In this document: positions 41,078 through 51,503 of the stretch, one piece after another
How the letters are laid out: each line of letters begins with the position of its first letter
Numbering within the stretch: position 1 is the stretch's first letter
DNA from: Chloroflexota bacterium
GTDB lineage: Bacteria > Chloroflexota > JAJPGV01
Direction of reading: 5' to 3'
NCBI GenBank assembly: GCA_021325635.1
Contig: JAJPGV010000051.1
Coordinates: 1-64,000, forward strand
Length of the DNA: 64,000 nt
Translations under genes and position numbers: made by a program
The notes under the pieces: model-generated
The model's input: the letters and a program-made list of their open reading frames with translations, nothing else
What the model was told of the DNA's origin: nothing
The model's database searches: none

Positions 41078-42982
41078 ATGCTGCTCGACACCATCGCTTC
41101 CCCAGCCGACCTCCGGAAACTCACCGACGAGCAGCTCACCGAGCTTGCCGCCGAGATCCGGCAGGAGATCCTGGACACGATCCTGCAAATCGGCGGGCAC
41201 TTCGCACCAAGCCTGGGCGCGGTTGAGCTGACTATTGCCCTGCACCTGGTGTTCGACGCTCCACACGATCAGCTGATCTGGGACGTGGGTCATCAGTGCT
41301 ATCCGCACAAGATGCTTACCGGGCGGCGACCGATGCTCGACACGGTCAAGAAGTTCGGAGGCATCAGTGGCTTCCCGCTGCGCAGTGAGAGCGAGTACGA
41401 CACGTTCGGCACGGGCCACGCCAGCACGGCAGTGTCGGCGGCCTTGGGTATGGCCAAGGCGCGTGATCTGCTGGGCAAGAAATACTCAGTGGTGGCAGTG
41501 GTCGGCGACGGGGCGCTAACCGGCGGGCTGGCTTACGAGGGCCTCAATAACGCCGGCACGCTCAGATCGCCGCTGATCGTGGTCTTGAACGACAACGGCA
41601 TGAGCATCTCGCCCAACGTGGGGGCCATCTCGCAGCACCTCTACCGCATCACCTCCGACCCCATGTACCTGCACACGAAGCGCGACGTGGAACGGGTGAT
41701 GCTGAGGCTGCCGCTGGGCGAACGAGCCTTCAACCTGGCTAAGCGCATGAAGAAGTCGCTGCGCCAGGTCGTGCTCCCGGGCAACATCTGGGAAGAGCTG
41801 GGTTTCGTGTACATGGGGCCCATCGACGGCCACGACATCCCCACGCTGCGCTGGGCGTTGGAGCGCGCCAAGCACGCCGAGGTGCCGGTCTTCCTGCACG
41901 TTCGCACGGTGAAAGGCAAGGGCTACGAGCCGGCCGAGAAGGATCCGACGACCTATCACGGCGTCAGCGCGGCCAAGAAGCCCACGGCCGTCGGCCCGGA
42001 TGGCGAGGTCGTGGTCAACCCCAAGCCGGCGGCGCCGAGCTACACCAGCGTATTCGGCAGCACGGCCGTCGAGATCGCCCGAGAGGATCCGCGCGTTGTG
42101 GCGATCACCGCGGCCATGTGCGACAACACTGGGCTGACGCAGTTCGCACGCCAGTTTCCCGAGCGCTTCTTCGACGTGGGCATCGCCGAGCAGCATGCCG
42201 TGTGTTTCGCCGCTGGCCTGGCCACGAAGGGCCTGCGCCCGCTGGTGGCCATCTACTCGACCTTCCTGCAGCGTGCCTACGACCAGGTGATCCACGACGT
42301 AGCCACCCAGGACCTGCCCATGGTGTTCTGCATCGATCGGGCCGGACTGGTTGGCGACGACGGGGTGGGTTTCCAGGGCGTATTCGACGTAGGCTTCCTG
42401 CGCATGCTGCCGAACGTCGAGGTGCTGATGCCCAGGGATCAGCTGGAGCTGCCGCCGATGCTGCGCTACGCTGCCCAGCAGCCGCATCCCGTCGCGGTCC
42501 GCTATCCCCGGGGCAATGGCTTGGACGAGCCCCTGCCGTTCCACCAGCCAATAGCGCGGGGCAAAGCCGAGGTGCTGCGCCATGGGGACGACGTCACGCT
42601 GGTGGCATTCGGTCCATGCGTGTACTGGGCGCTGGAAGCCGCGGCCAAGCTGGAGGCACAGGACGTTCAGGCGACGGTTATCAACGCCCGCTTTGCCAAG
42701 CCGTTGGATGAGACCCTCATCCTCGAGCAGGCAGCCCGAACCGGTCGCGTGGTCACCGTGGAGGAGCATGTGCTGGCGGGAGGCTTCGGCAGCGCGGTGC
42801 TGGAGCTGCTTACGGACCGCGGGCTGAGCAGCGTGAAAATCGCTCGTGTAGGCCTTCCCGACCACTTCGTGGAACATGGCTCCCCGGCCCAGCTCCTGGC
42901 CAAGTATGGGGTAACGGTCGACGCTATCGAGCGGGAAACGCTGAGGCTGGTGCAGCGGAAGGGGACAGCGCCCAAGGCGTAG
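41078..42982 (+). CDS. dxs: 1-deoxy-D-xylulose-5-phosphate synthase
   Basis: The 634-residue thiamine diphosphate enzyme starts the MEP pathway. DVGHQCYPHKMLTGR, VVGDGALTGGLAYEGLNNAG (Mg/ThDP site) and FFDVGIAEQHAV with E371 are all present. One difference: the segment that reads DGxTHQG in most DXS proteins reads DGVGFQG here, so the conserved His (H431 in E. coli) is F432. The His has been linked to substrate binding, so kinetics or substrate contacts may differ. TAGAAT at 41065-41070 ends seven bases before the ATG. It ends in a hairpin shared with the convergent gene. Confidence 0.95.
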   Translation: MLLDTIASPADLRKLTDEQLTELAAEIRQEILDTILQIGGHFAPSLGAVELTIALHLVFDAPHDQLIWDVGHQCYPHKMLTGRRPMLDTVKKFGGISGFPLRSESEYDTFGTGHASTAVSAALGMAKARDLLGKKYSVVAVVGDGALTGGLAYEGLNNAGTLRSPLIVVLNDNGMSISPNVGAISQHLYRITSDPMYLHTKRDVERVMLRLPLGERAFNLAKRMKKSLRQVVLPGNIWEELGFVYMGPIDGHDIPTLRWALERAKHAEVPVFLHVRTVKGKGYEPAEKDPTTYHGVSAAKKPTAVGPDGEVVVNPKPAAPSYTSVFGSTAVEIAREDPRVVAITAAMCDNTGLTQFARQFPERFFDVGIAEQHAVCFAAGLATKGLRPLVAIYSTFLQRAYDQVIHDVATQDLPMVFCIDRAGLVGDDGVGFQGVFDVGFLRMLPNVEVLMPRDQLELPPMLRYAAQQPHPVAVRYPRGNGLDEPLPFHQPIARGKAEVLRHGDDVTLVAFGPCVYWALEAAAKLEAQDVQATVINARFAKPLDETLILEQAARTGRVVTVEEHVLAGGFGSAVLELLTDRGLSSVKIARVGLPDHFVEHGSPAQLLAKYGVTVDAIERETLRLVQRKGTAPKA

Positions 42983-42991
42983 CGTCTTCGA

Positions 42992-43011
42992 TGGCCCGGT
43001 GTGCCGGGCTA
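42992..43011. terminator. bidirectional hairpin overlapping the nicotinate phosphoribosyltransferase stop
   Basis: TGGCCCGG and CCGGGCTA form an eight-pair stem (one G-T wobble) around TGTG, ten bases after the dxs stop. The right arm includes the TAG stop of the convergent gene (43009-43011). Confidence 0.6.
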
Positions 43012-44001
43012 CAGTACCCGCTTGAGTCGGGTGCTGCCCGAGCGACCGGGGAGCCGTCCCCGCTTGGCGACCGGCCGGCCATCGATCTCACGAAGGTCGC
43101 CGGTGAAGTCGATGGGGCGGGCACCGGAGATGTAGCTGCCGACGCCAAAGCCGTCGATAGGCGCGCCGCGCTCCAGGAAACGCTCGATCTTGTCAGGGTC
43201 GAGCCCGCTGCTGACGAAGATCCGGACGTGCCCGTAGCCGGCCAGATCCAGCTTGGCGCGCAGCTCGATCACCAGTTCGGGAGTGACGCCGCCGCGCTCG
43301 GAGGGCGTGTCCACGCGCACTCCCCAAAGGTGCTCGCCAAGCGCGCCGGCAACGCGCAGGCTCTCCTCGATCTCATCACGGAACGTGTCTACCAGCACGG
43401 TTCGCATGACGCCCGGATCGATATGCCGGTCGAACGCCTGGGCCGCGGCCACCGTGTCGCCCATGACCAGGATCAGCGCGTGGGGCATGGTGCCGGAGGG
43501 CTCCAGGTCGTGCAGCTGCGATCCGGCCGGTGTCGATCCGGTAGCGCAGCCGCCGACGATGGCTGCGTAGTCCATGACGTCGGCCACCTTCGGATGGACG
43601 TGTCGCGCGCCGAAGCTGACCACCGGGATGCCGCGAGCGACCCGGACGCAGCGGCTGGCGGCGCTGGCCCAACCGCTGCAGCTTGCCAAGATGCCGAGGA
43701 TTGCGGTCTCGTACAAGCCGAAGCTCTGATAGGGGCCGATGATGCGCATCACCGTCTCCTTGGCAGTGAACGGCTCCGCTTCGTCAAGGGACCACAGCTC
43801 GCCGGCGAAGCCGGCGGTTGAAAGCAGCTGGCGTACTTCGGCTCGTCCGCACAAGATGCCGTCTTCGCGCGGAAAGATCTCCATGGTCACGATCGGGTTC
43901 CTGCTTTCGGCCTGCAGGATTCGGAGGGTGCGCCGGAAATACACGTCGGCGGTCTCTCCGGCCAGCACCGACGCGGGAATGTCGAACGTCGGATCGCTCA
44001 T
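43009..44001 (-). CDS. nicotinate phosphoribosyltransferase family protein
   Basis: The 330-residue protein converts nicotinate and PRPP to nicotinate mononucleotide in NAD salvage. VSFGARHVHPKVADVMDYAA, PSGTMPHALILVMGDTVAA and FVSSGLDPDKI are the family signatures, and GFGVGSYISGARPID holds the phosphate-binding loop. It belongs to the shorter archaeal-like class rather than the long PncB class. Its ATG overlaps the stop of the SAM hydrolase gene (ATGA), so it is coupled to that gene and, through it, to ftsH. Quinolinate phosphoribosyltransferase is a less likely alternative. Confidence 0.9.
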   Translation of the reverse strand: MSDPTFDIPASVLAGETADVYFRRTLRILQAESRNPIVTMEIFPREDGILCGRAEVRQLLSTAGFAGELWSLDEAEPFTAKETVMRIIGPYQSFGLYETAILGILASCSGWASAASRCVRVARGIPVVSFGARHVHPKVADVMDYAAIVGGCATGSTPAGSQLHDLEPSGTMPHALILVMGDTVAAAQAFDRHIDPGVMRTVLVDTFRDEIEESLRVAGALGEHLWGVRVDTPSERGGVTPELVIELRAKLDLAGYGHVRIFVSSGLDPDKIERFLERGAPIDGFGVGSYISGARPIDFTGDLREIDGRPVAKRGRLPGRSGSTRLKRVL

Positions 44002-44760
44002 GCCGGCGGAGGGATCCAGATCAGCCGCTCGCCAAGTCGAGCGCCCAGACTGGCGGCGGCGCTGCCGTCACGCTGCGCAATCTCCACCTCGCCCTCGCTG
44101 CCGACCAGCGCCAGGAGCTCGTTGGGGCCGGTCTCGGCATAGGTGTGCCTCAGCGGCAGATTCAGATCGCGAAAGCGGATGCTGCCGCCCGTGACGCGGG
44201 CGATGTTGGAAATCAGGTTGCCGAAGTGATCCACGTAGACAAGCTCCCCCTCGATTGTCCCATCACTCCTCAGCAGGGGACTGGGAGGCAGCAGCCGGAC
44301 GGGATCGTGCAGCTCGGGTCCCAGCTCGAGCAGGGGCACCCCAGTGGCGAGGTAGGCTGCTGCCGGTGCGAAGATGTCTCGGCCGTGAAACGTGGATGAG
44401 ACGCTGGGTAGCTGGTAGTGTGACGCTGTCAGCTCGACGGCTAGCCATTCCCCCGTGGTCCAGGGGGTAAATAGGCCGTTGTCGGGGCCGACGAAGATCT
44501 GCCCGCCGTGGCTCAGGGCCATGCCCCTGCGCCGGCTCCCGACACCCGGGTCGACAATGGCCAGGAAGATCGTTCCCGCCGGGAAGTAAGGCTGGCTGGC
44601 TCGCAGCAGCCGTTGGCCGGCCAGGAGGTCCTGCGGGGGCACCTCATGCGTGACGTCGATGACCAGGGCCTGCGGCACTATGCCGGCAAGCACGGCCTTG
44701 ACCACGCCCACGTAATGGTCCTGCTGACCGAAATCGGTTAGCAGGCCGACGATGGGCCGC

Positions 44761-44780
<20 letters not shown>
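43998..44780 (-). CDS. SAM hydrolase/SAM hydroxide adenosyltransferase (DUF62)
   Basis: The 260-residue protein has [33 protein letters not shown] and [17 protein letters not shown], the DUF62 signatures. Enzymes of this family split S-adenosylmethionine into adenosine and methionine using an activated water. The start is TTG at 44780, 20 bases inside ftsH, and there is no later candidate that keeps the LTDFG strand. It is thus translationally coupled to ftsH and overlaps the next gene by four bases. Adenosine made here could feed purine salvage, which fits hpt in the same cluster. Confidence 0.9.
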
Positions 44781-46725
<1,945 letters not shown>

Positions 46726-46786
46726 TGATCACTCTCTGCAGGGGCTGGCGGTAACGCTGGTACGGGACCCTCTTTACCTTTCGGGC

Positions 46787-46795
46787 ATTATATCA
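46787..46795 (-). promoter_or_regulatory. extended -10 promoter of ftsH (TGATATAAT)
   Basis: On the minus strand TGATATAAT is a perfect extended -10 element. A start about 55 bases before the ftsH ATG is predicted. No good -35 lies 17 bases upstream, as is usual with TGn promoters. It lets ftsH be expressed apart from tilS-hpt. Confidence 0.6.
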
Positions 46796-46869
46796 CTCGG
46801 CCTTGCTCGCTTGCTTGGCCGGGAGCTGTCCTAGCCTATTCGGTGGAATCAAGCGCGGGCGACGCTTCG

Positions 46870-47394
46870 TCAGGCGCTCAGGACGCCTACGTACGGCAGG
46901 TTGCGATAGCACTCGTCGTAGTCCAGCCCGTACCCGACCACGAACTCATTGGGAATGGTGAAGCCGACGTAGTCCGCCTTCAATCCGGCTTCGGCGGCCT
47001 TGGTCTTCACCAGCAAAGCGCATATTTTGAGCGAGGCCGGGCCGCGCCGGCGCAACATGTCCAGCACGTAGGCGATGGTCAGGCCGCTGTCGATGATGTC
47101 CTCCACGAGGATGATGTCGCGGCCCTCGATGGGACCGTCGAGGTCCTTGAGGATGCGTACCACGCCGCTGGACTCGGTGGCCTGGCCATAGCTGGATACG
47201 GCCATGAAGTCGATCTCCAGCGGCAGGTCGATCGCTCGAATCAGGTCCATCAGGAACATCGCCCCGCCCTTGAGAACGCCGATGAGGAGCGGCTGGCGGC
47301 CCACGTAATCCTCGGCGATCTGGCGCCCCAGCTCGGCTACCCGAGCGCGCAGCGCTGCCTCACTGATGAGGATCTCGCGAATGCTGCCGGTCAG
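46870..47394 (-). CDS. hpt: hypoxanthine phosphoribosyltransferase (probable CTG start)
   Basis: PLLIGVLKGGAMFLMDLIRA, IDFMAVSSYG, the PRPP loop LVEDIIDSGLT and VGYGLDYDECYRNLPYVGVL identify the purine-salvage enzyme that makes IMP and GMP. A GTG at 47304 would remove about 30 conserved N-terminal residues. In the same frame the sequence upstream reads SIREILISEAALRARVAELG, which matches the family N-terminus. The only start-like codon before it is CTG at 47392-47394, which shares CTGA with the tilS stop. I therefore place the start there, giving 174 residues. ATT a few codons later is an alternative. The order tilS-hpt-ftsH is widely conserved. Confidence 0.85.
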   Translation of the reverse strand: MTGSIREILISEAALRARVAELGRQIAEDYVGRQPLLIGVLKGGAMFLMDLIRAIDLPLEIDFMAVSSYGQATESSGVVRILKDLDGPIEGRDIILVEDIIDSGLTIAYVLDMLRRRGPASLKICALLVKTKAAEAGLKADYVGFTIPNEFVVGYGLDYDECYRNLPYVGVLSA

Positions 47395-48668
47395 GAGCCG
47401 CCATCCACGGGAACAAATCGGAGTCGGATGGCTGTGCGCGTGGTCGGCGCTATTTTGAAACGCTCGTCCATTCGCATGCCGGCAACCCAGACAATACTAC
47501 CCGCGTCGACGACAAGCGGAATACGGCCCCGCTGGCTGCGTGGAACGTGGGAGTCGACGAAAAAGTCCTGCAGCTTCCTGGGGTCCTTCATGCCCAGCGG
47601 AATGAACCGATCCCCGGGCTTCCAGCTGCGCACTCGCAGCCCGCCGCTGACCGCGGCCGCGTCAATGATCTCAGTCGACCGATCGCTTCCGCTTCCGTGT
47701 GGTGCCCGGGCTGGCGCCTGAAGCTGCAGCAGGTCGGCTTCTACGGTTCCAACGTCCGGCACCTCGGCCACACCCGGCACCGGCAGCTCGACGTCGAACT
47801 TAGGAGGCAGCTCCGTGGGCGACTCGCCTAGCAGGTCTGTCCACAGGCGGCGGGAGTCGAGCCTCCGGCCTCCACGCAGCACGACGGCTTCGCCGCGCAG
47901 CGCCGCGGCGATCTGCCGGCCCTGGAGGCCAAGCTGGCGCAGGAGCTCGGCCTCGACGTGCTGATGCTGCTGCCCAAGGGTGGCCGCCTCGCGCAGCAGC
48001 ACGTGCTTGATGCCCGGATTCATGCTCAGGAGCAGCGGCAGGAGCTCGTGGCGAACTCGGTTGCGCAGGAAACGCCGGTCCCGATTGCTGGCATCCTCGC
48101 GCCAGCTGACCTGTCGCGACCGGAGATAGCGTTCCACGTCGGTGCGCCATAGGCTCAGCATCGGGCGGCACAGCAGAAGTCCCAGGTCGCGTCGCTCCTC
48201 GATGGGTCGCATAGCGCTGAGCCCGGCCGCCCCGGCGCCGCGGATGAGCCGCAGCAGGAACGTCTCGATCTGGTCGTCGGCGGTGTGCGCCAGGAACAGT
48301 CCTTCGTGGCCCTGCGACGCCTCACTCAAGAAGGCGTAGCGCAGCTCGCGCGCGGCGGCTTCCAATGACAGCCGCCGACGCTTCGCGTAGGCCGGCGCAT
48401 CGCCGCGATCGAGGACGCATTCCAACCCCAGCGAGGACGCCAGATCGCGGACGAACGCAGCGTCGTCGGCGGCCTCGGCCCGAATGCCGTGGTCGAGGTG
48501 CGCCACACGTGGCCGGTAGCCCAGCTCGACCAGGGCATGCAGCAGGCACACGGAGTCGGCGCCGCCCGAGATGGCGGCCACCACCGGCCGGGCGTCGCCG
48601 GGCATCCCGGCCGCCTCGATGCTGGCAGCGATCTCACGCACGACCTCGCGCGTGTGAGAAGCAGCCAT
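47391..48668 (-). CDS. tilS: tRNA(Ile)-lysidine synthetase
   Basis: From the ATG at 48666-48668 the protein has 425 residues. The PP-loop ATPase motif AAISGGADSVCLLHAL, HLDHGIR and LAHTADDQIETFLLRLIRGA identify TilS, which converts the wobble C of tRNA-Ile(CAU) to lysidine. The C-terminal domain (SGGLRVRSWKPGDRFIPLGM, KLQDFFVDSHVPRSQRGRIP) is complete. TAGACT at 48676-48681 on the minus strand ends seven bases before the ATG. A longer in-frame start at 48734 would overlap the divergent gene and is unlikely. Its TGA stop overlaps the hpt start. Confidence 0.95.
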   Translation of the reverse strand: MAASHTREVVREIAASIEAAGMPGDARPVVAAISGGADSVCLLHALVELGYRPRVAHLDHGIRAEAADDAAFVRDLASSLGLECVLDRGDAPAYAKRRRLSLEAAARELRYAFLSEASQGHEGLFLAHTADDQIETFLLRLIRGAGAAGLSAMRPIEERRDLGLLLCRPMLSLWRTDVERYLRSRQVSWREDASNRDRRFLRNRVRHELLPLLLSMNPGIKHVLLREAATLGQQHQHVEAELLRQLGLQGRQIAAALRGEAVVLRGGRRLDSRRLWTDLLGESPTELPPKFDVELPVPGVAEVPDVGTVEADLLQLQAPARAPHGSGSDRSTEIIDAAAVSGGLRVRSWKPGDRFIPLGMKDPRKLQDFFVDSHVPRSQRGRIPLVVDAGSIVWVAGMRMDERFKIAPTTRTAIRLRFVPVDGGS

Positions 48669-48724
48669 TCTGGGCAGTCTATCGTTCGAGCAGCCCCGCT
48701 TGGGCCCCGTAAAATTGGGAGCTG

Positions 48725-49684
48725 GTGCCAACAACCGACATTCTGTTCGTCCGGCACGCCGACGTCCACAACCCGGACAACGTGTTCTACGCGCGGCTGC
48801 CGCGGTTTCGGTTGAGCGAGCAGGGCGTGAAGGACGCAGACATCACTGCCCAGGCGCTGCTCGAGGAGCCGCTGGCGGCCATCTACACCAGCCCGATGCT
48901 GCGAGCGAAGCAGACCGCGCGGGTCATAGCTCGGCTGCACCCTCGGGTGCCGGTTGTCGAGAGCAGGCTGCTGCTCGAAATCAAGACGCATTACCAGGGC
49001 GAGCGCTGGGCCAGCATGCCTCGTCACCCCGACTACTACGATTCGACCTCCGGCGACGAGACCGTGGCCCAGGTGTTCGCCCGCATGCAGCGGCTGATGT
49101 TTCGCCTGATCGAGCGCTACCCCGGACAGAGCGTGGTCTGCGTCAGCCACGGGGATCCGATCAAGATCCTGCGCATGGGTTATCTCGGCCGGCCGCTCAC
49201 GCGAGATTCGGCCCACGAGCCCGATCCTGCCAAGGGGTCCATTACCCGCTTCCGCTGGACCGATCCCTCAGCGCCGCCGGTCATTACGCAGCTCGAGCCC
49301 CATACCGGTCGCTACCTCGAGGGATACTGGGAACGGGTCGGCAGCCGATCCGAGGTGCAGCCGGGTCAGATGAAACCGGCCACCGTCGAAGGCCAGCCGG
49401 TGCTGATGGCCAACGTCGACGGGACGATCTTCGTGATGACCGATCATTGCGGCCACATGGGCAGCCTGCTCCACCAGGGCAGGCTCGAAGGCAAAACCGT
49501 GACCTGCCCGCTGCACGAGAGCCAGTTCGACGTCGAAAGCGGCCAGGTGGTGCGTGAGGCGCAGCATGCGCGGGCGTTGCGCTCCCGGCTGGATGGCCGG
49601 CCGCTGCAAAAGCTGAAGACGGAGCCCCGCCGCACGTACGACGTCCGCCTGCAAGGCGACGACGTGTTCGCCAGGATTCGCTAA
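48725..49684 (+). CDS. histidine phosphatase fused to a Rieske [2Fe-2S] domain
   Basis: In the 319-residue protein, residues 1-190 are a phosphoglycerate-mutase-like histidine phosphatase: FVRHADV with catalytic H11, TSPMLRAKQTARVIAR, and VSHGDP with the second His, H142. Residues 205-319 are a Rieske ferredoxin domain. The cluster ligands C242 and H244 (DHCGHMG) and C261 and H264 (TCPLHES) have the C-x-H-x16-C-x2-H spacing. There is no frameshift or internal stop between the halves. The combination suggests redox control of a phosphatase, or a phosphatase tied to an electron-transfer partner. TAAAAT at 48710-48715 ends nine bases before the GTG. It diverges from tilS. Confidence 0.92.
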   Translation: MPTTDILFVRHADVHNPDNVFYARLPRFRLSEQGVKDADITAQALLEEPLAAIYTSPMLRAKQTARVIARLHPRVPVVESRLLLEIKTHYQGERWASMPRHPDYYDSTSGDETVAQVFARMQRLMFRLIERYPGQSVVCVSHGDPIKILRMGYLGRPLTRDSAHEPDPAKGSITRFRWTDPSAPPVITQLEPHTGRYLEGYWERVGSRSEVQPGQMKPATVEGQPVLMANVDGTIFVMTDHCGHMGSLLHQGRLEGKTVTCPLHESQFDVESGQVVREAQHARALRSRLDGRPLQKLKTEPRRTYDVRLQGDDVFARIR

Positions 49685-49700
49685 GAAGCCTGGACAGGGG

Positions 49701-49735
49701 TGGCGGCCGCCGCGGTGTTCTTGCGGCGGCCGCCA
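49701..49735. terminator. bidirectional hairpin between the phosphatase-Rieske gene and hsp20
   Basis: TGGCGGCCGCCGC and GCGGCGGCCGCCA are perfect 13-bp arms around a nine-base loop (GGTGTTCTT). It sits 16 bases after one stop and six bases from the other, between convergent genes. Confidence 0.8.
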
Positions 49736-49741
49736 TCGAGC

Positions 49742-50224
49742 TTACTTCGAGGCTGTCTGGCCTTCGATGGCGCTCTGAACGTTGACCTTGATCTGCTTCG
49801 GCTTGGCTTCCTCCGCCTTGGGCAGGCGGATGGTCAGGATGCCGTGCTCGAAGTGAGCCTGGGCCTTATCGGCTTGAACCTGGAAAGGCAGCTCGAAGGA
49901 GCGCTCGAACGCGCCGTAAGGGATCTCCTGCCGCAGGTACTGGCCCTGGCCGTTGGCCTCCTGGAGCTTGTGCTCGCCGCGCAACATCAAGACGCCGTTG
50001 AGCACGGAGATGTTGATGTCTTCGGGCTGGAGACCCGGCACGGACGCTCGAACGACGAGCTCGTTTTCCGTTTGGTAGATGTCGACCGGGAACGCGCGGG
50101 CCCCGCCAGCTTGAAGTTGGCTCAACGCCGTGAAGGGGCGCACGAAGCTGTCCTCCAACAGGCTGTTCATCGCTTCACGCAGGGATACGAAATCGCGGAA
50201 CGGTTCGAGATGCATGGTCGCCAT
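49742..50224 (-). CDS. Hsp20/alpha-crystallin small heat shock protein
   Basis: The 160-residue protein has an N-terminal arm (MHLEPFRDFVSLREAMNSLL), a crystallin domain (FPVDIYQTENELVVRASVPG, FERSFELPFQVQADKAQAHF) and the ending GILTIRLPKAEEAKP typical of class A small chaperones. It holds unfolding proteins during heat stress. The promoter carries a CIRCE operator, so HrcA repression is expected. An in-frame ATG three codons later is also possible. AGGG sits close to the start. Confidence 0.95.
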   Translation of the reverse strand: MATMHLEPFRDFVSLREAMNSLLEDSFVRPFTALSQLQAGGARAFPVDIYQTENELVVRASVPGLQPEDINISVLNGVLMLRGEHKLQEANGQGQYLRQEIPYGAFERSFELPFQVQADKAQAHFEHGILTIRLPKAEEAKPKQIKVNVQSAIEGQTASK

Positions 50225-50272
50225 TGTCTTACCCTATTGCCTCCTCATCAAAGGAAGTTGCTTGCATATCTA

Positions 50273-50302
50273 TCAATATCACATCTGTTAGCAGTCTGTC
50301 AA
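50273..50302 (-). promoter_or_regulatory. sigma-A-type promoter of hsp20
   Basis: On the minus strand a perfect TTGACA (50297-50302) is followed after 18 bases by TATTGA (50273-50278). The -35 lies inside the spacer of the CIRCE element, so a bound HrcA dimer would block RNA polymerase. Confidence 0.65.
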
Positions 50303-50314
50303 TAGGAGTGCTAA
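50288..50314. promoter_or_regulatory. CIRCE operator (HrcA binding site)
   Basis: TTAGCAGTC-N9-GAGTGCTAA differs from the CIRCE consensus (TTAGCACTC-N9-GAGTGCTAA) at one base. The symmetry continues outwards: ATCTG on the left and CAGAT on the right extend the arms to 14 bases each (50283-50319). It is placed over the hsp20 -35 and lies 45 bases before the leuB start. hrcA itself is not in the window. Confidence 0.9.
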
Positions 50315-50358
50315 CAGATCCGTTCGCGATCGCCGACGCTTACCGTATGCTCTCTGTC

Positions 50359-51450
50359 ATGCCCAAAATCGCTGTTCTTGCCGGGGACGGAATTGGTCCG
50401 GAAGTCTGCGCCGAAGCCGTCAAGGTGCTTCAGGCCGTCGACCAGCAGCACGAGCTGAACTTGACCTTCGAGCGTGCCGTCATCGGCGGCGCGGCCATCG
50501 ATCAGTACGGCGTGGCCATCACCGATAGCGACTTCGCGATGTGCGAGAAGTGCGACGCCATCCTGTTGGGCGCCGTAGGCGGACCGAAGTGGGACGATCC
50601 CGAAGCTACCGTACGGCCGGAGCAGGCGCTGTTCAGGCTGCGCTTTGGCTTCAAGCTGTACGCCAACCTACGCCCGGTCAAGGTCAACTCAACACTCATT
50701 GGCGCCTCACCCATCCGGCAGGAAGTGCTGGAGGGCACCGATCTGCTTGTCGTCCGCGAGCTGACCGGCGGCCTTTATTTCGGCAAGCCGAGCAAAATTT
50801 TCAAGGCTCCCAATGGCGTCACCAAAGCGGTGGACACCATGGCGTACTCGCAGCCCGAGATCGAGCGCATCGTCGACACTGCCTTCAAACTGGCACGGGA
50901 GCGGCGCAAGAAGGTCACCTCGGTAGACAAAGCCAACGTGCTGTCCACGTCACGCCTGTGGCGCCAGGTCGCGACCGCGGTGGCGAAGCGCTATCCCGAC
51001 GTCGAGTACGGCAACATGCTGGTGGACAACTGCTCGATGCAGCTCATTCGCGATCCCCGACAGTTCGACGTAATCGTCACCGAGAACATGTTCGGCGACA
51101 TCCTCACGGACGAGGCGTCGCAGCTCACCGGATCGATGGGCTTGCTGCCATCGGCCAGCCTGGGCACCGGCAAGTTCGGGCTGTACGAGCCGATCCACGG
51201 CTCGGCCCCGGACATCGCCGGCAAAGGCATCGCCAATCCGCTGGCCACCATCCTCAGCTCGGCGCTGATGCTGCGCCTGTCGCTCAACCGTCCGGACGCG
51301 GCGGAGACCATCGAGACGGCCGTTCAGCGGGTGCTGGACAGCGGTTATCGAACGGTCGATATCGTCGCTCCCGGAACCAAGCAGGTGCCAACCGACGAAA
51401 TGGGCAACCTGGTGGTCGAGGCGCTCCGGGAAGCAGTCGCCGCGGCCTGA
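50359..51450 (+). CDS. leuB: 3-isopropylmalate dehydrogenase
   Basis: From the ATG at 50359 the protein has 363 residues; an ATG four codons earlier is possible. KIAVLAGDGIGPEVCAEAVK, GAVGGPKWDD, VVRELTGGLYFG and SVDKANVLSTSRLWRQV are the diagnostic segments of LeuB (NAD-dependent oxidative decarboxylation of 3-isopropylmalate in leucine synthesis). EPIHGSAPDIAGKGIANPLA closes the active site. No other leu gene is nearby. TATGCT at 50346-50351 ends seven bases before the ATG. The CIRCE site is close enough that heat shock might influence it. Confidence 0.95.
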   Translation: MPKIAVLAGDGIGPEVCAEAVKVLQAVDQQHELNLTFERAVIGGAAIDQYGVAITDSDFAMCEKCDAILLGAVGGPKWDDPEATVRPEQALFRLRFGFKLYANLRPVKVNSTLIGASPIRQEVLEGTDLLVVRELTGGLYFGKPSKIFKAPNGVTKAVDTMAYSQPEIERIVDTAFKLARERRKKVTSVDKANVLSTSRLWRQVATAVAKRYPDVEYGNMLVDNCSMQLIRDPRQFDVIVTENMFGDILTDEASQLTGSMGLLPSASLGTGKFGLYEPIHGSAPDIAGKGIANPLATILSSALMLRLSLNRPDAAETIETAVQRVLDSGYRTVDIVAPGTKQVPTDEMGNLVVEALREAVAAA

Positions 51451-51503
51451 CAAGCGGGCTCCCAAAGCCACAGACAACATTGCTAGGATAGGCGTAGAGC
51501 GGC

